64,000 nucleotides of DNA. It comes from Eubacterium sp. (GTDB taxonomy: Bacteria > Bacillota > Clostridia > Lachnospirales > Lachnospiraceae). The DNA lies in the NCBI GenBank assembly GCA_017480495.1, contig JAFVAQ010000003.1:62001-126000 (forward strand), read 5' to 3'. Below are positions 27,680 through 37,332 of the stretch, piece by piece. Numbering within the stretch: position 1 is the stretch's first letter; the number at the start of each line of letters is the position of its first letter. Below the pieces are notes generated by a model. That model saw only the letters and a list, made by a program, of their open reading frames with translations. It did no database searches and was not told the origin of the DNA. Both the position numbers and the translations under genes were made by a program.

Positions 27680-30600
27680 TTATTTAGATACACCAAGTAT
27701 TACTGTCTCGCCATTGATATTCCATTCTTTGGTGAATCCAGACATCTTGCCAATCATTATATAATCAGCAAGAACTGCCGATTTCAGCTTCTCATCATTC
27801 TTAACGATGATCTCTGAAATCTTCTCATTCTTGTCCAGATAAAGAGTTATTCTGTCAGTAACCTCGAAGCCCGCCTCTTTACGCATAGTCTGAACCTTAG
27901 AAATGATTTCTCTTACAAAGCCTTCCTCGATAAGCTCTGGTGTAAGCTTTGTATCTATAACAACGGTAACATTATTGTCACCGAAGGTAACATAGTCGCC
28001 GCTCTCAGCAACATCAATGAGCAGATCCTCTTCTGTAAGCTCAACTGGCTGTCCATCTATCTCAAACTTAAGAGCGCCATTTTCTTTAAGCTCGGCATGT
28101 GCTGCATTTCCATCTTCGATATTTGCGAGGTACTCTCTGATAGCACCTACGATCTTACCATACTTAGGACCTACAGTTCTGAGCTGTGGCTTAAATGTAT
28201 ATGTAGAGAATGCAGACATATCATCCTTGAATTCTACATTCTTGATATTAAGCTCATCCTTGATGATATCGATATAGAGATCATCAAGCTTCACATCACC
28301 CTTAACATACATGTTAGCGATAGGCTGACGATTCTTGATATTAGCTGTATTACGAGCTGCACTACCGAAGCTCTTGATTGTAAGAACCTCATCCATTGAT
28401 TTCTCAAGATCTGTGTCGATGAGTGTCTCATCCACCTCAGGGAAGTCACACAGATGAATACTGATAGGAGCGCTGCTGTCTACATTTCTTACAAGATTCT
28501 GATAAATGCTCTCTGTAAGGAATGGCACCATAGGAGCTGCTGTCTTACAAATAGTAACGATTGCTGTATAAAGAGTCATATAAGCATTGATCTTATCCTG
28601 CTCCATTCCCTTAGCCCAGAATCTCTCACGACAACGTCTTACATACCAGTTACTCATCTCATCTACAAAGCTGCTGATAGCTGCTGCAGCCTCTGGAATC
28701 TTGTAAGCACCCAGGTTCTGATCAAAGGACTTAACCGCTGTATTCAGACGGCTGAGAAGCCATTTATCCATAACTGAAAGTGTACTAACATCAAGTGTGT
28801 ACTTAGTAGGATCGAACTGATCTATCTCTGCATAAAGTGTGTAGAAAGCATATGTGTTCCAAAGAGTTCCCATGAACTTGCTCTGGCCTTCCTTAACACT
28901 TGATCCACTAAACTTATTAGGAAGCCATGGCTGTGAGTTTGTATAGAAATACCAACGAATTCCGTCAGCACCATACTCTCCAAGAGCCTCCATAGGATCA
29001 ACTGCATTTCCCTTAGACTTACTCATCTTCTCACCATTCTCATCGAGAACGTGTCCGAGAACGATGACATTCTTGTAAGGAGCCTTATCAAAGAGAAGTG
29101 TTGAGATAGCCATCAGTGAATAGAACCATCCACGAGTCTGATCTACAGCTTCTGAAATGAAATCGGCTGGGAAATTATCATTAAATATCTCTTCATTTTC
29201 AAATGGATAATGCCACTGTGCAAATGGCATAGCACCTGAGTCGAACCAGCAGTCGATAACTTCTGGAACTCTGTGCATAGGCTTGCCACAATCAGGACAT
29301 GTAAGAACTACGCCATCAACAAATGGTCTGTGAAGCTCGATATCTTCTGGAACCTCTGAGCCATCAGCCATCTTACCTTTCTCACGGAGTTCAGCGATGC
29401 TTCCTATAGCATCTCTCTTACCACAGTCCTCGCACTCCCAAACATTAAGTGGAGTACCCCAATAACGGTCACGGCTAAGACCCCAGTCCTGAACGTTCTT
29501 CAGCCACTCACCGAAACGTCCCTTACCGATACCGTCAGGAATCCAGTTAACTGTATTGTTATTAGCAACCATGCGGTCACTAACTTCTGTCATCTTAATG
29601 AACCATGACTCTCTAGCATAGTAGATAAGTGGAGTATCACATCTCCAGCAGAATGGATAGTCATGTTCAAACTTAGGAGCTGAGAAGAGAAGTCCTCTCT
29701 CATCCAGGTCTACAAGAACCTTAGGATCAGCATCCTTTACGAAGAGACCTGCAAATGGAGTCTCATCAGACATGTTACCTTCTGCAGTAACGAACTGTAC
29801 AAATGGAAGGTCATACTTACGACCAACACGTCCATCGTCCTCACCGAAGGCAGGAGCTATATGAACGATACCAGTACCATCTGACATTGTTACATAGTCA
29901 TCAGCAACGATGTAATGTGCTTTCTTGTGCTGCTTAGCAGCCTTATCTGCTGCAGCCTCATAGAGAGCTTCGTACTCTCTACCCTCAAGCTCGATACCCT
30001 TGTAGCTCTCGATAACCTCGTAAGCCTTAGTGTTCTCATCCTCTGAAAGAGGTCCAAGAACTGTATCCAGCAGAGCATCTGCCATTATATAAGTATATCC
30101 ATCTATAGCCTTTACCTTGCTATAGCTTTCCTCTGGATTAACACAAAGTGCAAGGTTTGAAGGAAGTGTCCATGGAGTTGTTGTCCATGCAAGGAAGTAA
30201 TACTGCTCTTCGCCCTCAGCAACCTTTGCCTTGAAACGAACAACTGCAGATCTTTCCTTAACACTCTTATATCCTTGAGCAACCTCGTGAGATGAAAGTG
30301 GAGTACCACAACGAGGGCAATAAGGAACAACCTTGAAGCCCTTGTACAGAAGACCCATATCCCAGATCTTCTTGAGTGCCCACCACTCTGACTCTATATA
30401 ATCATTATGATAAGTAACATATGGATCATCCATGTCAGCCCAGAAACCAACCTTTCCGGAGAACTGCTCCCACATGCCCTTATACTTCCATACAGACTCT
30501 TTACATTTTCCAATAAATGGTTCGATACCATATTCTTCGATCTGTTCCTTGCCGTCGATACCGATTTCCTTCTCAACCTCAAGCTCAACAGGAAGACCAT

Positions 30601-30862
30601 GAGTATCCCATCCAGCCTTACGAATGATCTTGTGACCCTTCATAGTCTGGTAACGTGGAATCATATCTTTGATAACTCTTGTAAGCACGTGTCCTATGTG
30701 TGGCTTACCGTTGGCCGTTGGAGGGCCATCGTAAAATGTATAGGTAGGAAGATCCTTCTTCTCATCTATACTCTTCTCAAAGATTTTCTCTTCATTCCAA
30801 AATTTCAGTACCTTGTCTTCATTCTCGGCAAAGTTTAACTTTGGGGATACCTTGTCGTACAT
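27680..30862 (-). CDS. ileS: Isoleucyl-tRNA synthetase, type 2
   Basis: This 1060-aa class I synthetase charges tRNA-Ile. The nucleotide-binding motif is PHIGHVL near 58, the editing (CP1) domain spans about 185-395, and KMSKSKGNAVDP lies near 600. Several features mark the eukaryote/archaea-like type 2 branch rather than usual bacterial type 1: length above 1000 aa, GWDTHGLPVELEVEKEIG, and the C-terminal extension. Type 2 enzymes are generally less sensitive to mupirocin (established for the class; this copy is untested). Zinc-like pairs occur (CPRCG near 180, CEDCG, CPDCG). No T-box fits in the 32-bp gap upstream. AAAGGA precedes the ATG. Confidence 0.94.
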   Translation of the reverse strand: MYDKVSPKLNFAENEDKVLKFWNEEKIFEKSIDEKKDLPTYTFYDGPPTANGKPHIGHVLTRVIKDMIPRYQTMKGHKIIRKAGWDTHGLPVELEVEKEIGIDGKEQIEEYGIEPFIGKCKESVWKYKGMWEQFSGKVGFWADMDDPYVTYHNDYIESEWWALKKIWDMGLLYKGFKVVPYCPRCGTPLSSHEVAQGYKSVKERSAVVRFKAKVAEGEEQYYFLAWTTTPWTLPSNLALCVNPEESYSKVKAIDGYTYIMADALLDTVLGPLSEDENTKAYEVIESYKGIELEGREYEALYEAAADKAAKQHKKAHYIVADDYVTMSDGTGIVHIAPAFGEDDGRVGRKYDLPFVQFVTAEGNMSDETPFAGLFVKDADPKVLVDLDERGLLFSAPKFEHDYPFCWRCDTPLIYYARESWFIKMTEVSDRMVANNNTVNWIPDGIGKGRFGEWLKNVQDWGLSRDRYWGTPLNVWECEDCGKRDAIGSIAELREKGKMADGSEVPEDIELHRPFVDGVVLTCPDCGKPMHRVPEVIDCWFDSGAMPFAQWHYPFENEEIFNDNFPADFISEAVDQTRGWFYSLMAISTLLFDKAPYKNVIVLGHVLDENGEKMSKSKGNAVDPMEALGEYGADGIRWYFYTNSQPWLPNKFSGSSVKEGQSKFMGTLWNTYAFYTLYAEIDQFDPTKYTLDVSTLSVMDKWLLSRLNTAVKSFDQNLGAYKIPEAAAAISSFVDEMSNWYVRRCRERFWAKGMEQDKINAYMTLYTAIVTICKTAAPMVPFLTESIYQNLVRNVDSSAPISIHLCDFPEVDETLIDTDLEKSMDEVLTIKSFGSAARNTANIKNRQPIANMYVKGDVKLDDLYIDIIKDELNIKNVEFKDDMSAFSTYTFKPQLRTVGPKYGKIVGAIREYLANIEDGNAAHAELKENGALKFEIDGQPVELTEEDLLIDVAESGDYVTFGDNNVTVVIDTKLTPELIEEGFVREIISKVQTMRKEAGFEVTDRITLYLDKNEKISEIIVKNDEKLKSAVLADYIMIGKMSGFTKEWNINGETVILGVSK

Positions 30863-30894
30863 AATTAAATGTCCTTTCAGTGTTTTCTTTTTTC

Positions 30895-31218
30895 TTATTC
30901 TTCCTCTTTTTTGCTAAGTGTCTGTGTCAGATAATCATTTACTACCTTAGCAACATCATCAACATATAGTCCATGAACGGCACAAGCCTGCTCAAGAGAT
31001 TCAAACTGTGATACACCACATGTTATGCAGTGCATACCACATTTCATAAGCACAAGTGACGCATCAGGATACCATGAAATGATATCTCCTATTATCATAT
31101 CAGGAGTAACATACTCTCTTATTCCATCCTCGTCGACCCTAAGTGTACTCTCATCAGGCTTCTCCTTAGGTCCACCATATACGGCATCTACATTTCCGGC
31201 ATTTACTACTTCTTCCAC
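30895..31218 (-). CDS. DUF1858 domain protein
   Basis: The 107-aa protein starts at GTG 31218 with GAGGT 8 bases before. Residues 38-100 form a DUF1858 domain: VTPDMIIGDIISWYPDA, then CGMHCITCG with three cysteines, then ESLEQACAVHG. The family is linked to redox proteins and hybrid-cluster enzymes in anaerobes, but its exact role is unknown. The N-terminal 35 residues are an extension with no clear homology. It lies between a DUF3137 protein and ileS on the same strand. Confidence 0.85.
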   Translation of the reverse strand: MEEVVNAGNVDAVYGGPKEKPDESTLRVDEDGIREYVTPDMIIGDIISWYPDASLVLMKCGMHCITCGVSQFESLEQACAVHGLYVDDVAKVVNDYLTQTLSKKEEE

Positions 31219-31235
31219 CTCTAGCTACCTCTTTT

Positions 31236-32114
31236 CTATAAAATATCAATAATTTTTCCTATAACATTAAATTTTTCTCTTATTTTTTTGAGTTCAAGTT
31301 CAAGCGAGTTCTTCTTAGTAAACTCTTCCGCATAGGTTGATTCCTCAGTTGTGAAGTACATATAAGTCTTTCCATTCTGGAAACCAATCTTAACTATTCT
31401 TCCAAGCTGAAGTCCAACCAGCTGTCTCAGCTTGTAAACCATATTATCTGTAAGTAGTGCATTTACCTCATTTTCATCAAAGGCATATACACGGAACATT
31501 CTATCTATAACATCATTATGTGGTTTCACCAGCTTGACCTGTGGATTCTGACATTCAAGAATAGGTGCTGTCGATGTTGTAAATATGACAGGATTGATAT
31601 TCGGAGTCTTGATATCAAATTCAAAGAATCTTCCATGAACATGATATTCACTTGGATAGCAATCCTCGAAAACATCCGAGTTCGAAAACTTAACTGACTT
31701 ATGCTTACCCTTCAGCTCATTACAGGAGGAATATTCATAATCCTTAGCGCTGGAGAACATATTTGTCGCGATTATCTCTCGCTCTGTCAGGCTTCCTATT
31801 TTAGAGAAGTAGCCATCCTCAAAATATTCTCTAGCAAAAGGTGTAACTATTCTCTCTCTATAGTCCAGCTTCATATTGCCAAGACGAACCTTAAGCTTAA
31901 TCCTGTAAGACATGAACAGTGCCAGAACTATCATCGATGCAGCCGCTATGATAATACCATAGGAAAGCCATATTCCATTATGGTTCATATATATTGCAAA
32001 TGCTGCCCCTATAACCAGAAAAACAAAGAGCAAACTAATGGCTCTTATCTGATTACGAATCTTTGTCATACCAAGATTCTTATCCAGTTTTTTTAAGAAC
32101 TTTCTTTTATCCAT
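31236..32114 (-). CDS. DUF3137-family membrane protein
   Basis: ATG 32114 is preceded by GGAG and starts MDKRKFLKKLDK, giving 292 aa. A longer frame runs into the TetR gene and is unlikely. Two transmembrane helices lie near residues 24-42 and 48-66, followed by a soluble domain of over 200 residues (FEDCYPSEYHVHGRFFEFDIK) characteristic of DUF3137. Function is unknown. It lies 44 bp after the TetR regulator gene, whose target may include it. Confidence 0.75.
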   Translation of the reverse strand: MDKRKFLKKLDKNLGMTKIRNQIRAISLLFVFLVIGAAFAIYMNHNGIWLSYGIIIAAASMIVLALFMSYRIKLKVRLGNMKLDYRERIVTPFAREYFEDGYFSKIGSLTEREIIATNMFSSAKDYEYSSCNELKGKHKSVKFSNSDVFEDCYPSEYHVHGRFFEFDIKTPNINPVIFTTSTAPILECQNPQVKLVKPHNDVIDRMFRVYAFDENEVNALLTDNMVYKLRQLVGLQLGRIVKIGFQNGKTYMYFTTEESTYAEEFTKKNSLELELKKIREKFNVIGKIIDIL

Positions 32115-32158
32115 GAATAGCTCCAACGTCCCAAAATCCAACAACAGTATCTTAGCAT

Positions 32159-32710
32159 TTATGGGGCAAAAATACAACTAAGCTTCGGTGGCATAACATC
32201 TGACAAAATTCCGACCATAACATCCTCTTCTATGCTCTTATTTGAGTCAATCCACATAGCAATAATGTTAAGTACTGCACAAACATAACCATGAACCAGA
32301 TATTCAAGCTCACTATCGAGAGCATCCTTACCCTTATAGAAGATTATTTCCTTCTTCATATGGTCACTTAAGTATGCTGCAGACTTAGTCAGATAAGAAT
32401 CTGCACCATGAGTATTCTTAAATGCATTCATGATGAATTTAGAATTGCTTTCGTATCCTTTGATAAACCCAACCAGAAAACCATGCCAATCTATTTCGCC
32501 GTCTCTGTATTCTTCAAAGAGTTTATCAACCCTGCATTTGTAAGCCCATAGTGTCAGTTCAAACTTATCAGGGAAATGATTATAAAAAGTCTGTGAAGTA
32601 AGTCCACAATTTTCGGATATTTGCTTTACTGTTATCTTATCTATGGGAGTGGTTTTCGCCAGCTCATATAAGGAATTAACAAATCTAAGCTTTGTGGTCT
32701 CATTTTTCAT
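32159..32710 (-). CDS. TetR-family transcriptional regulator
   Basis: The 183-aa protein has a TetR-type HTH at residues 7-55: FVNSLYELAKTTPIDKITVKQISENCGLTSQTFYNHFPDK. The helical C-terminal domain resembles that of DhaS-like TetR proteins. The ligand is unknown. TAGGAG precedes ATG 32710. It follows pyk by 27 bp and precedes the DUF3137 gene, so it may be carried on the pyk transcript. Confidence 0.88.
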   Translation of the reverse strand: MKNETTKLRFVNSLYELAKTTPIDKITVKQISENCGLTSQTFYNHFPDKFELTLWAYKCRVDKLFEEYRDGEIDWHGFLVGFIKGYESNSKFIMNAFKNTHGADSYLTKSAAYLSDHMKKEIIFYKGKDALDSELEYLVHGYVCAVLNIIAMWIDSNKSIEEDVMVGILSDVMPPKLSCIFAP

Positions 32711-32737
32711 TTACAAACATCTCCTAACTGAGTGATT

Positions 32738-34153
32738 TTAATTGATTTCTTCAACCTTTATCAGATTGGTATTTCCACTTACACCATTTACCAGTCCACC
32801 TGTGATAACCACGTTATCACCCTTCTCAAGTCCCAGAGTATTCTTAGCTTCGATAACTGAGTTAGTGAACATTTCTTCCATGCTGTCATACACTCCACAC
32901 ATAACAGGTGTCAGACCCCATGACAGATTCAGCTTACGCCAAACCTTTGCAGAGGTTGTCATACCTATAATATCAACTGGGCAACGGAATCTGCTGACCA
33001 TTCGAGCTGTCATGCCGCTAAGGGAGTTAACGATTATACACTTAGCATCGACATCAATAGCCATTGTACAAACTGTATGTGAAATAGCATCCAGGTTATT
33101 ACGAACCTCGAAATCCGCATTTCTGAATCTCTTCTTATAATGTATCTTGCTCTCTGTAAACTCGAGAGTTTCAACCATAGTCTTAAGAGCCTGAACAGGA
33201 TACTTACCGGAAGCAGTTTCTCCTGAAAGCATAACTGCTGATGTTCCATCATAAACCGCATTTGCCACATCAGATATCTCTGCTCTAGTTGGGCGAGGAT
33301 TCTTGATCATAGACTCAAGCATCTCAGTTGCTGTGATAACCCTGACACCCATCATACGACATTTGGAAATGAGATACTTTTGAACTGATGGAACCTCAAC
33401 TCCAGGAATCTCAACTCCGAGGTCACCTCTGGCTATCATGATTCCGTCTGCTATCCTACAGATTTCCTCTGCATGCTCAACACCGGAACGATTCTCTATC
33501 TTAGCTATAATCTCAACTTCTTCTCCGCCATTCTCATCCAGGAACTGACGCATATCCATTACATCCTGCTCTGTAGATACAAAAGAAGCGGCAACATAAT
33601 CCGCACCGTTCTGAATACCGAAGATCAGATCCTGCTTATCCTGCTCACTAAGGAAAGGCTGATCCAGAACTTTGTTAGGGAAGTTCATAGACTTTCTATC
33701 TGACATAACACCGCCAGCCAGGCATTTACATACAGCATCATTTCCCTTCAGCTCGATTACTTCAAATATTACAAGACCATTATTAACCAGTATCCTGTCA
33801 CCTACTTCAAGATTATCAATCAGATTCTTGTAGCTAACAGATACACGGTTCTGATTTCCTATTATTTCATCAGTTGTAAATGTAAATATATCTCCATCAT
33901 TTAGAGTTATACTTCCATGTTCAAATGTTTTTATTCTATACTCAGGGCCCTTTGTATCCAGCATGATAGCTATAGGCTGTCTAAGCTCTGCTCTAACCTT
34001 CTTCACAAGATCGAACTTTTTCTTATGCTCTTCATGTGTACCATGAGAGAAGTTGAATCTGGCAACTGCCATTCCTTCCTCTATCAATTGACGAAGTGTT
34101 TCTTCATTATCACTTGCCGGTCCAATAGTACAAATAACTTTAGTCTTTCTCAT
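32738..34153 (-). CDS. pyk: Pyruvate kinase
   Basis: This 471-aa enzyme makes pyruvate and ATP from PEP at the end of glycolysis. Motifs: MRKTKVICTIGPAS, ARFNFSHG, MLDTKGPEYR, IIAKIENRSGVEH (active-site Lys/Glu), MIARGDLGVEIP, and TATEMLESM where most family members have TQMLESM. The extra C-terminal PEP-utiliser domain of Bacillus-type enzymes is absent, giving the short form. AGGAG precedes ATG 34153. Confidence 0.96.
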   Translation of the reverse strand: MRKTKVICTIGPASDNEETLRQLIEEGMAVARFNFSHGTHEEHKKKFDLVKKVRAELRQPIAIMLDTKGPEYRIKTFEHGSITLNDGDIFTFTTDEIIGNQNRVSVSYKNLIDNLEVGDRILVNNGLVIFEVIELKGNDAVCKCLAGGVMSDRKSMNFPNKVLDQPFLSEQDKQDLIFGIQNGADYVAASFVSTEQDVMDMRQFLDENGGEEVEIIAKIENRSGVEHAEEICRIADGIMIARGDLGVEIPGVEVPSVQKYLISKCRMMGVRVITATEMLESMIKNPRPTRAEISDVANAVYDGTSAVMLSGETASGKYPVQALKTMVETLEFTESKIHYKKRFRNADFEVRNNLDAISHTVCTMAIDVDAKCIIVNSLSGMTARMVSRFRCPVDIIGMTTSAKVWRKLNLSWGLTPVMCGVYDSMEEMFTNSVIEAKNTLGLEKGDNVVITGGLVNGVSGNTNLIKVEEIN

Positions 34154-34264
34154 TTTTCTCTCCTAACCTACTTATGGCATAATTCCCCCAAGGCCATAGA
34201 TAGCTAGATTTTACCATCAACTTACCAGTCTTATCAAGTAAAAAAAGTACCAATAATTCAAAAG

Positions 34265-34290
34265 AAAAAGGCCACTACTCGGTGACCTTT
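34265..34290 (-). terminator. Terminator after the TPM gene
   Basis: AAAGGTCACCG-AGTA-GTGGCCTTT on the minus strand is followed by TTTTCTTTT, 15 bases past the TPM gene stop. Confidence 0.85.
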
Positions 34291-34304
34291 CACTATTATT
34301 TGCT

Positions 34305-35132
34305 TTAGAAACCGTGGCTGGCGCCTCCGCCGCCGCCACCACCTCCGCCTCCTCCGCCACCACCTCCGCTGGAGGATGATGAACTAGGTGGATCGTAACG
34401 TCTAGTCTGATGGGTAAAGGCTTTATGATAATCCAACAAGTCCTGTTTGGTCTGAATAGCCGCCAGAAGCTCCTTCTCGGAAGGCTTTGGAACAATCGAG
34501 AAGGCCTTTACTATCCAATATGCAATCAGAAGTCCTAGCATGATAGCTAGAAGTATATTGGAGGCCAGCTTCATAGGCTCCGCTATCTTGGCACCCTTTA
34601 ACGAAGCACTTATCTCTTTAAATACCTCGCTAGCACATTCATAGTACTTTTTATCTGTAGCCATTCGGTAAACATTTGACACTATACTCGAAGACTTTGC
34701 TCTTGTAATTGTCTTATATATCGCACCGTTGCTATATACCGATAGTTCACGGTTTGCCATGTCTATAATAAATACAGTTCCATTTGGTGATGGACCAAAG
34801 AGCTCTTCAAGCTTGTCTCTTCCTACGTATATAGTCGTGCCCTTGTTCCTATCTATTGAATAGAATAGGGCATTTCCATAATCTGTAACAGGAGTCATAT
34901 CTTCCAGAAGACTCTTCTTCTCGCCTTCCGTCAGAAGACCTGCCTCATCGACAATAACTGCCTTATAGCCCGTTTCTGAATTCGTGTATGTAGTTTGTTC
35001 GTCAGAGCCTTTTGTCTCCTCTGCCCATACACTTAGTGATGGTGCAAGGCTTGCAAGAAGAAGGAGAACACATATTGTAGCCGCTATCCAGCTTCTAACT
35101 AAACTACTTTTAATTAATCTATCTCTAAGCAC
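34305..35132 (-). CDS. TPM-domain membrane protein with poly-glycine tail
   Basis: Translation most likely starts at GTG 35132 (AAGGAGG 8 bases before), overlapping the end of the zinc-ribbon gene; ATG 35138 is too close to that site. The protein has a signal or anchor helix (residues about 17-38, ending SVWAEE). A TPM domain follows (VIVDEAGLLTEGEKKSLLEDM, VFIIDMANRELSVYSNG) near 60-180, then a transmembrane helix near 195-217. The cytoplasmic tail ends in SSSSSS, about 15 glycines and ASHGF. A Gly-rich tail ending in a short hydrophobic motif is usual in this family. TPM proteins have been tied to membrane protein repair; the role here is unknown. Confidence 0.82.
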   Translation of the reverse strand: MLRDRLIKSSLVRSWIAATICVLLLLASLAPSLSVWAEETKGSDEQTTYTNSETGYKAVIVDEAGLLTEGEKKSLLEDMTPVTDYGNALFYSIDRNKGTTIYVGRDKLEELFGPSPNGTVFIIDMANRELSVYSNGAIYKTITRAKSSSIVSNVYRMATDKKYYECASEVFKEISASLKGAKIAEPMKLASNILLAIMLGLLIAYWIVKAFSIVPKPSEKELLAAIQTKQDLLDYHKAFTHQTRRYDPPSSSSSSGGGGGGGGGGGGGGGASHGF

Positions 35133-36834
35133 GGTCATCACCTCCTTGATATATATCAAACTGAGGTAATGGTCTCATAGCCAGATAATTATATCCTCTA
35201 ATGATTCCCAGGATATTTAGAATTACTCCCACCATCGCAATGATAGCGATAATGTAATACAGAGTATCATTTATTGAATTGGTGAACACTATAACTGTTA
35301 TAAGCGCTAGACTGACCGTCGAGCATATAGATGCCGGAAGTCCCATCTTAGTACGCATCTGAGAAATGCTCTTTCCTGCTTTTATCGTACTTATAAGGGC
35401 TATTATAAGGAGAACAAGCATTGCTATTCCAAATCCTAGTCCAAGATCCCCTGTATCCAGCAGAGATGCAAGTCCATCTGTGAAGAAGGCTCCTCCGAAG
35501 ACGAATACTAAGCATATGATAATAATCCAAGTTAACATTCCACCGGATTTCTTCTGAGCTTTCTTCTTTTTAGATTCATCTCTCTTGGCACGCTTCAAAT
35601 CATTTTTAGTAACAACATATGCGTCCCCTGTCGCACCCTGAGTACCCTCAAAGGTCGCACCCTTCTGTGCTTCTGCTCTCGCTCTCTTCTTTTCTTCTAC
35701 TTTTCTCTCGCGTTCTAGCATTCCTAGATCATCATCATAGTTTTCCAAAGAAACTATCTTCTTCATCTCTGAGCTATATGTAAGAACACTGATTAATGCG
35801 ATAATACCTACAAGCAGAACAAGTATTTTCGGAGTGATAGTAAAGAACATCTGGAAAACAGCAAATAGCACCGCCGCGATAGCAAGTGCACACATAAAGT
35901 ATTTTGGAATACTCATAGGCACATCTGCCGATACCTTACCCGTCTGTCCATTAACAGTTGCATATGCAACTCTATCTTTATTTCTATAGGACATGAACCA
36001 AACTGGGAACATCGCGGAACGGGTTACATTTACATTGGTACGAATCGACGACTTTACCTTTTCCTTCGGACTGTCAAAGCCCTGATGTGCCATAGGACTG
36101 CTCTTTCTCAGATAGTTATAAGTACTCTCCTGAGCCAGATCTATAGCCGTCTCTTTATATACGCCCACACCCACATCCGCGAGATCTGCATAATATCCCG
36201 ACAGAAATGAAGGACTGAACTGTGTTATATCCTTAACATTATAAGGAGCTATATCACTACTGATATCATCCGCAAATGTAGACGAAGCATCATAGGAAAC
36301 ACCATTATAATAGGTATCTAGTTTACCTCTCATCATATAATGATCGGTGATTATATAATCTCCACTTCTATGAGATGTCGAGGTAGGAATATTAATATCC
36401 CCTCTCTGAGACATATCATATAACCAATAAGGCATATAGATTCCTCTGAAGGAATCTGCTCTTCCCGCCTCTCTATAAGCCTTTGGAGCAAATATAGCTT
36501 TCTTAATAAAGTGTTCGAAAGCCGCAGTGCAATCCTGTTTTGTTTTCTTAAATGGTATGATCAGCTCTGGTTTTTTCTCTTTTGACAGCCTGCTCTCTAG
36601 AACATTTGAGGCTCCACAGTAACTACAAAAACCCGCAGCAGTTTCATCTGTAGAAGTTATCTCACCACCACACTGCGGGCATTTAAAAACCGTAACCTCG
36701 TATTCTGTAGTCTCTTCTGCTCCCTGCGCATCAAATGCGTAGGGTCCAAAAAGAGAGGAACACGAATCACATTTCATTTTCTGAGAAGCGATATCAAACT
36801 TCAGAAGACCTCCACAATTAGGACACTGAACCAT
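35125..36834 (-). CDS. Zinc-ribbon membrane protein (569 aa)
   Basis: The N-terminus holds zinc-ribbon pairs: CPNCG (4-8), CDSC (22-25), CPQCG near 52 and CSYCG near 71. A soluble region of 200 residues with many aromatics follows. A transmembrane pair lies near 310-350. A Lys/Glu/Arg-rich cytoplasmic coiled region spans about 365-425, and at least four more helices follow near 430-555. I know similar proteins only as uncharacterised TFIIB-type zinc-ribbon membrane proteins that occur beside TPM proteins. GGAGG precedes the ATG. The stop overlaps the start of the TPM gene, suggesting coupled translation and a joint complex. Confidence 0.75.
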   Translation of the reverse strand: MVQCPNCGGLLKFDIASQKMKCDSCSSLFGPYAFDAQGAEETTEYEVTVFKCPQCGGEITSTDETAAGFCSYCGASNVLESRLSKEKKPELIIPFKKTKQDCTAAFEHFIKKAIFAPKAYREAGRADSFRGIYMPYWLYDMSQRGDINIPTSTSHRSGDYIITDHYMMRGKLDTYYNGVSYDASSTFADDISSDIAPYNVKDITQFSPSFLSGYYADLADVGVGVYKETAIDLAQESTYNYLRKSSPMAHQGFDSPKEKVKSSIRTNVNVTRSAMFPVWFMSYRNKDRVAYATVNGQTGKVSADVPMSIPKYFMCALAIAAVLFAVFQMFFTITPKILVLLVGIIALISVLTYSSEMKKIVSLENYDDDLGMLERERKVEEKKRARAEAQKGATFEGTQGATGDAYVVTKNDLKRAKRDESKKKKAQKKSGGMLTWIIIICLVFVFGGAFFTDGLASLLDTGDLGLGFGIAMLVLLIIALISTIKAGKSISQMRTKMGLPASICSTVSLALITVIVFTNSINDTLYYIIAIIAMVGVILNILGIIRGYNYLAMRPLPQFDIYQGGDDRA

Positions 36835-36885
36835 CTCTTCCTCCCCTTAACTGTATTTATTACCTTCAACATTTATAGCCCAAAG

Positions 36886-37050
36886 TTACTTCTTCTTATT
36901 GATAAGATCCTTAGCTATATCGACAGCCTTGTCCTTAGCCTTCTCAACATCCTTCTCTGTAACTCCAGCCTTCTTAGCTGCATCCTCTGCCTTCTTGGCA
37001 ACGTCTCCAGCCTTGTCTACTACATTCTTAAGATCATCTAATCCTGCCAT
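36886..37050 (-). CDS. Small amphipathic helical protein (54 aa)
   Basis: ATG 37050 follows AGGAGGG. The sequence is a chain of Lys/Ala/Asp/Glu heptad-like units (DKAGDVAKKAEDAAKKAG, EKDVEKAKDKAVDIAKD) ending in NKKK. It has no Cys and no hydrophobic core. It should form one long amphipathic helix, like LEA-type or CsbD-like stress peptides, and could lie on the membrane surface. It sits between the lipoprotein and the zinc-ribbon gene on the same strand. Confidence 0.8.
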   Translation of the reverse strand: MAGLDDLKNVVDKAGDVAKKAEDAAKKAGVTEKDVEKAKDKAVDIAKDLINKKK

Positions 37051-37087
37051 TTTAAAACCCTCCTTAATAATTAATCCTAAGCGAGAT

Positions 37088-37291
37088 TTACTCTCCCGTC
37101 TTATCTAACATTTTATCTGCCTCTTCGGCCTGCTCTTCCTGTTGACCCGTTACATCACGCGCCTTATCCTCCAGCTGAACTCCTAGCTGTGCATCCTCAA
37201 CAACTGGATTTGTAGCCTTCTTCTTGCCACAAGCTGTAAGGGATGCGAGACACATAACAAGAAGAACTCCCATAACCAATATCTTCTTCAT
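37088..37291 (-). CDS. Small lipoprotein (67 aa)
   Basis: The signal peptide MKKILVMGVLLVMCLASLTAC ends in an LTAC lipobox with the lipidated Cys at 21. The mature part is 47 residues of charged helix (QQEEQAEEADKMLDKTGE). AAAAGGAG precedes the start. No function is recognised. Its position next to the helical 54-aa protein and the zinc-ribbon/TPM pair suggests one envelope-related unit. Confidence 0.85.
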   Translation of the reverse strand: MKKILVMGVLLVMCLASLTACGKKKATNPVVEDAQLGVQLEDKARDVTGQQEEQAEEADKMLDKTGE

Positions 37292-37332
37292 AACCGCACT
37301 CCTTTTAAATGAACCTACAAAACAAAAAGGAA

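Noticed and set aside
30863..30894. T-box leader upstream of ileS
   Set aside because: Only 32 bases separate ileS from the DUF1858 gene, too little for a T-box, and no T-box core sequence is visible further upstream.
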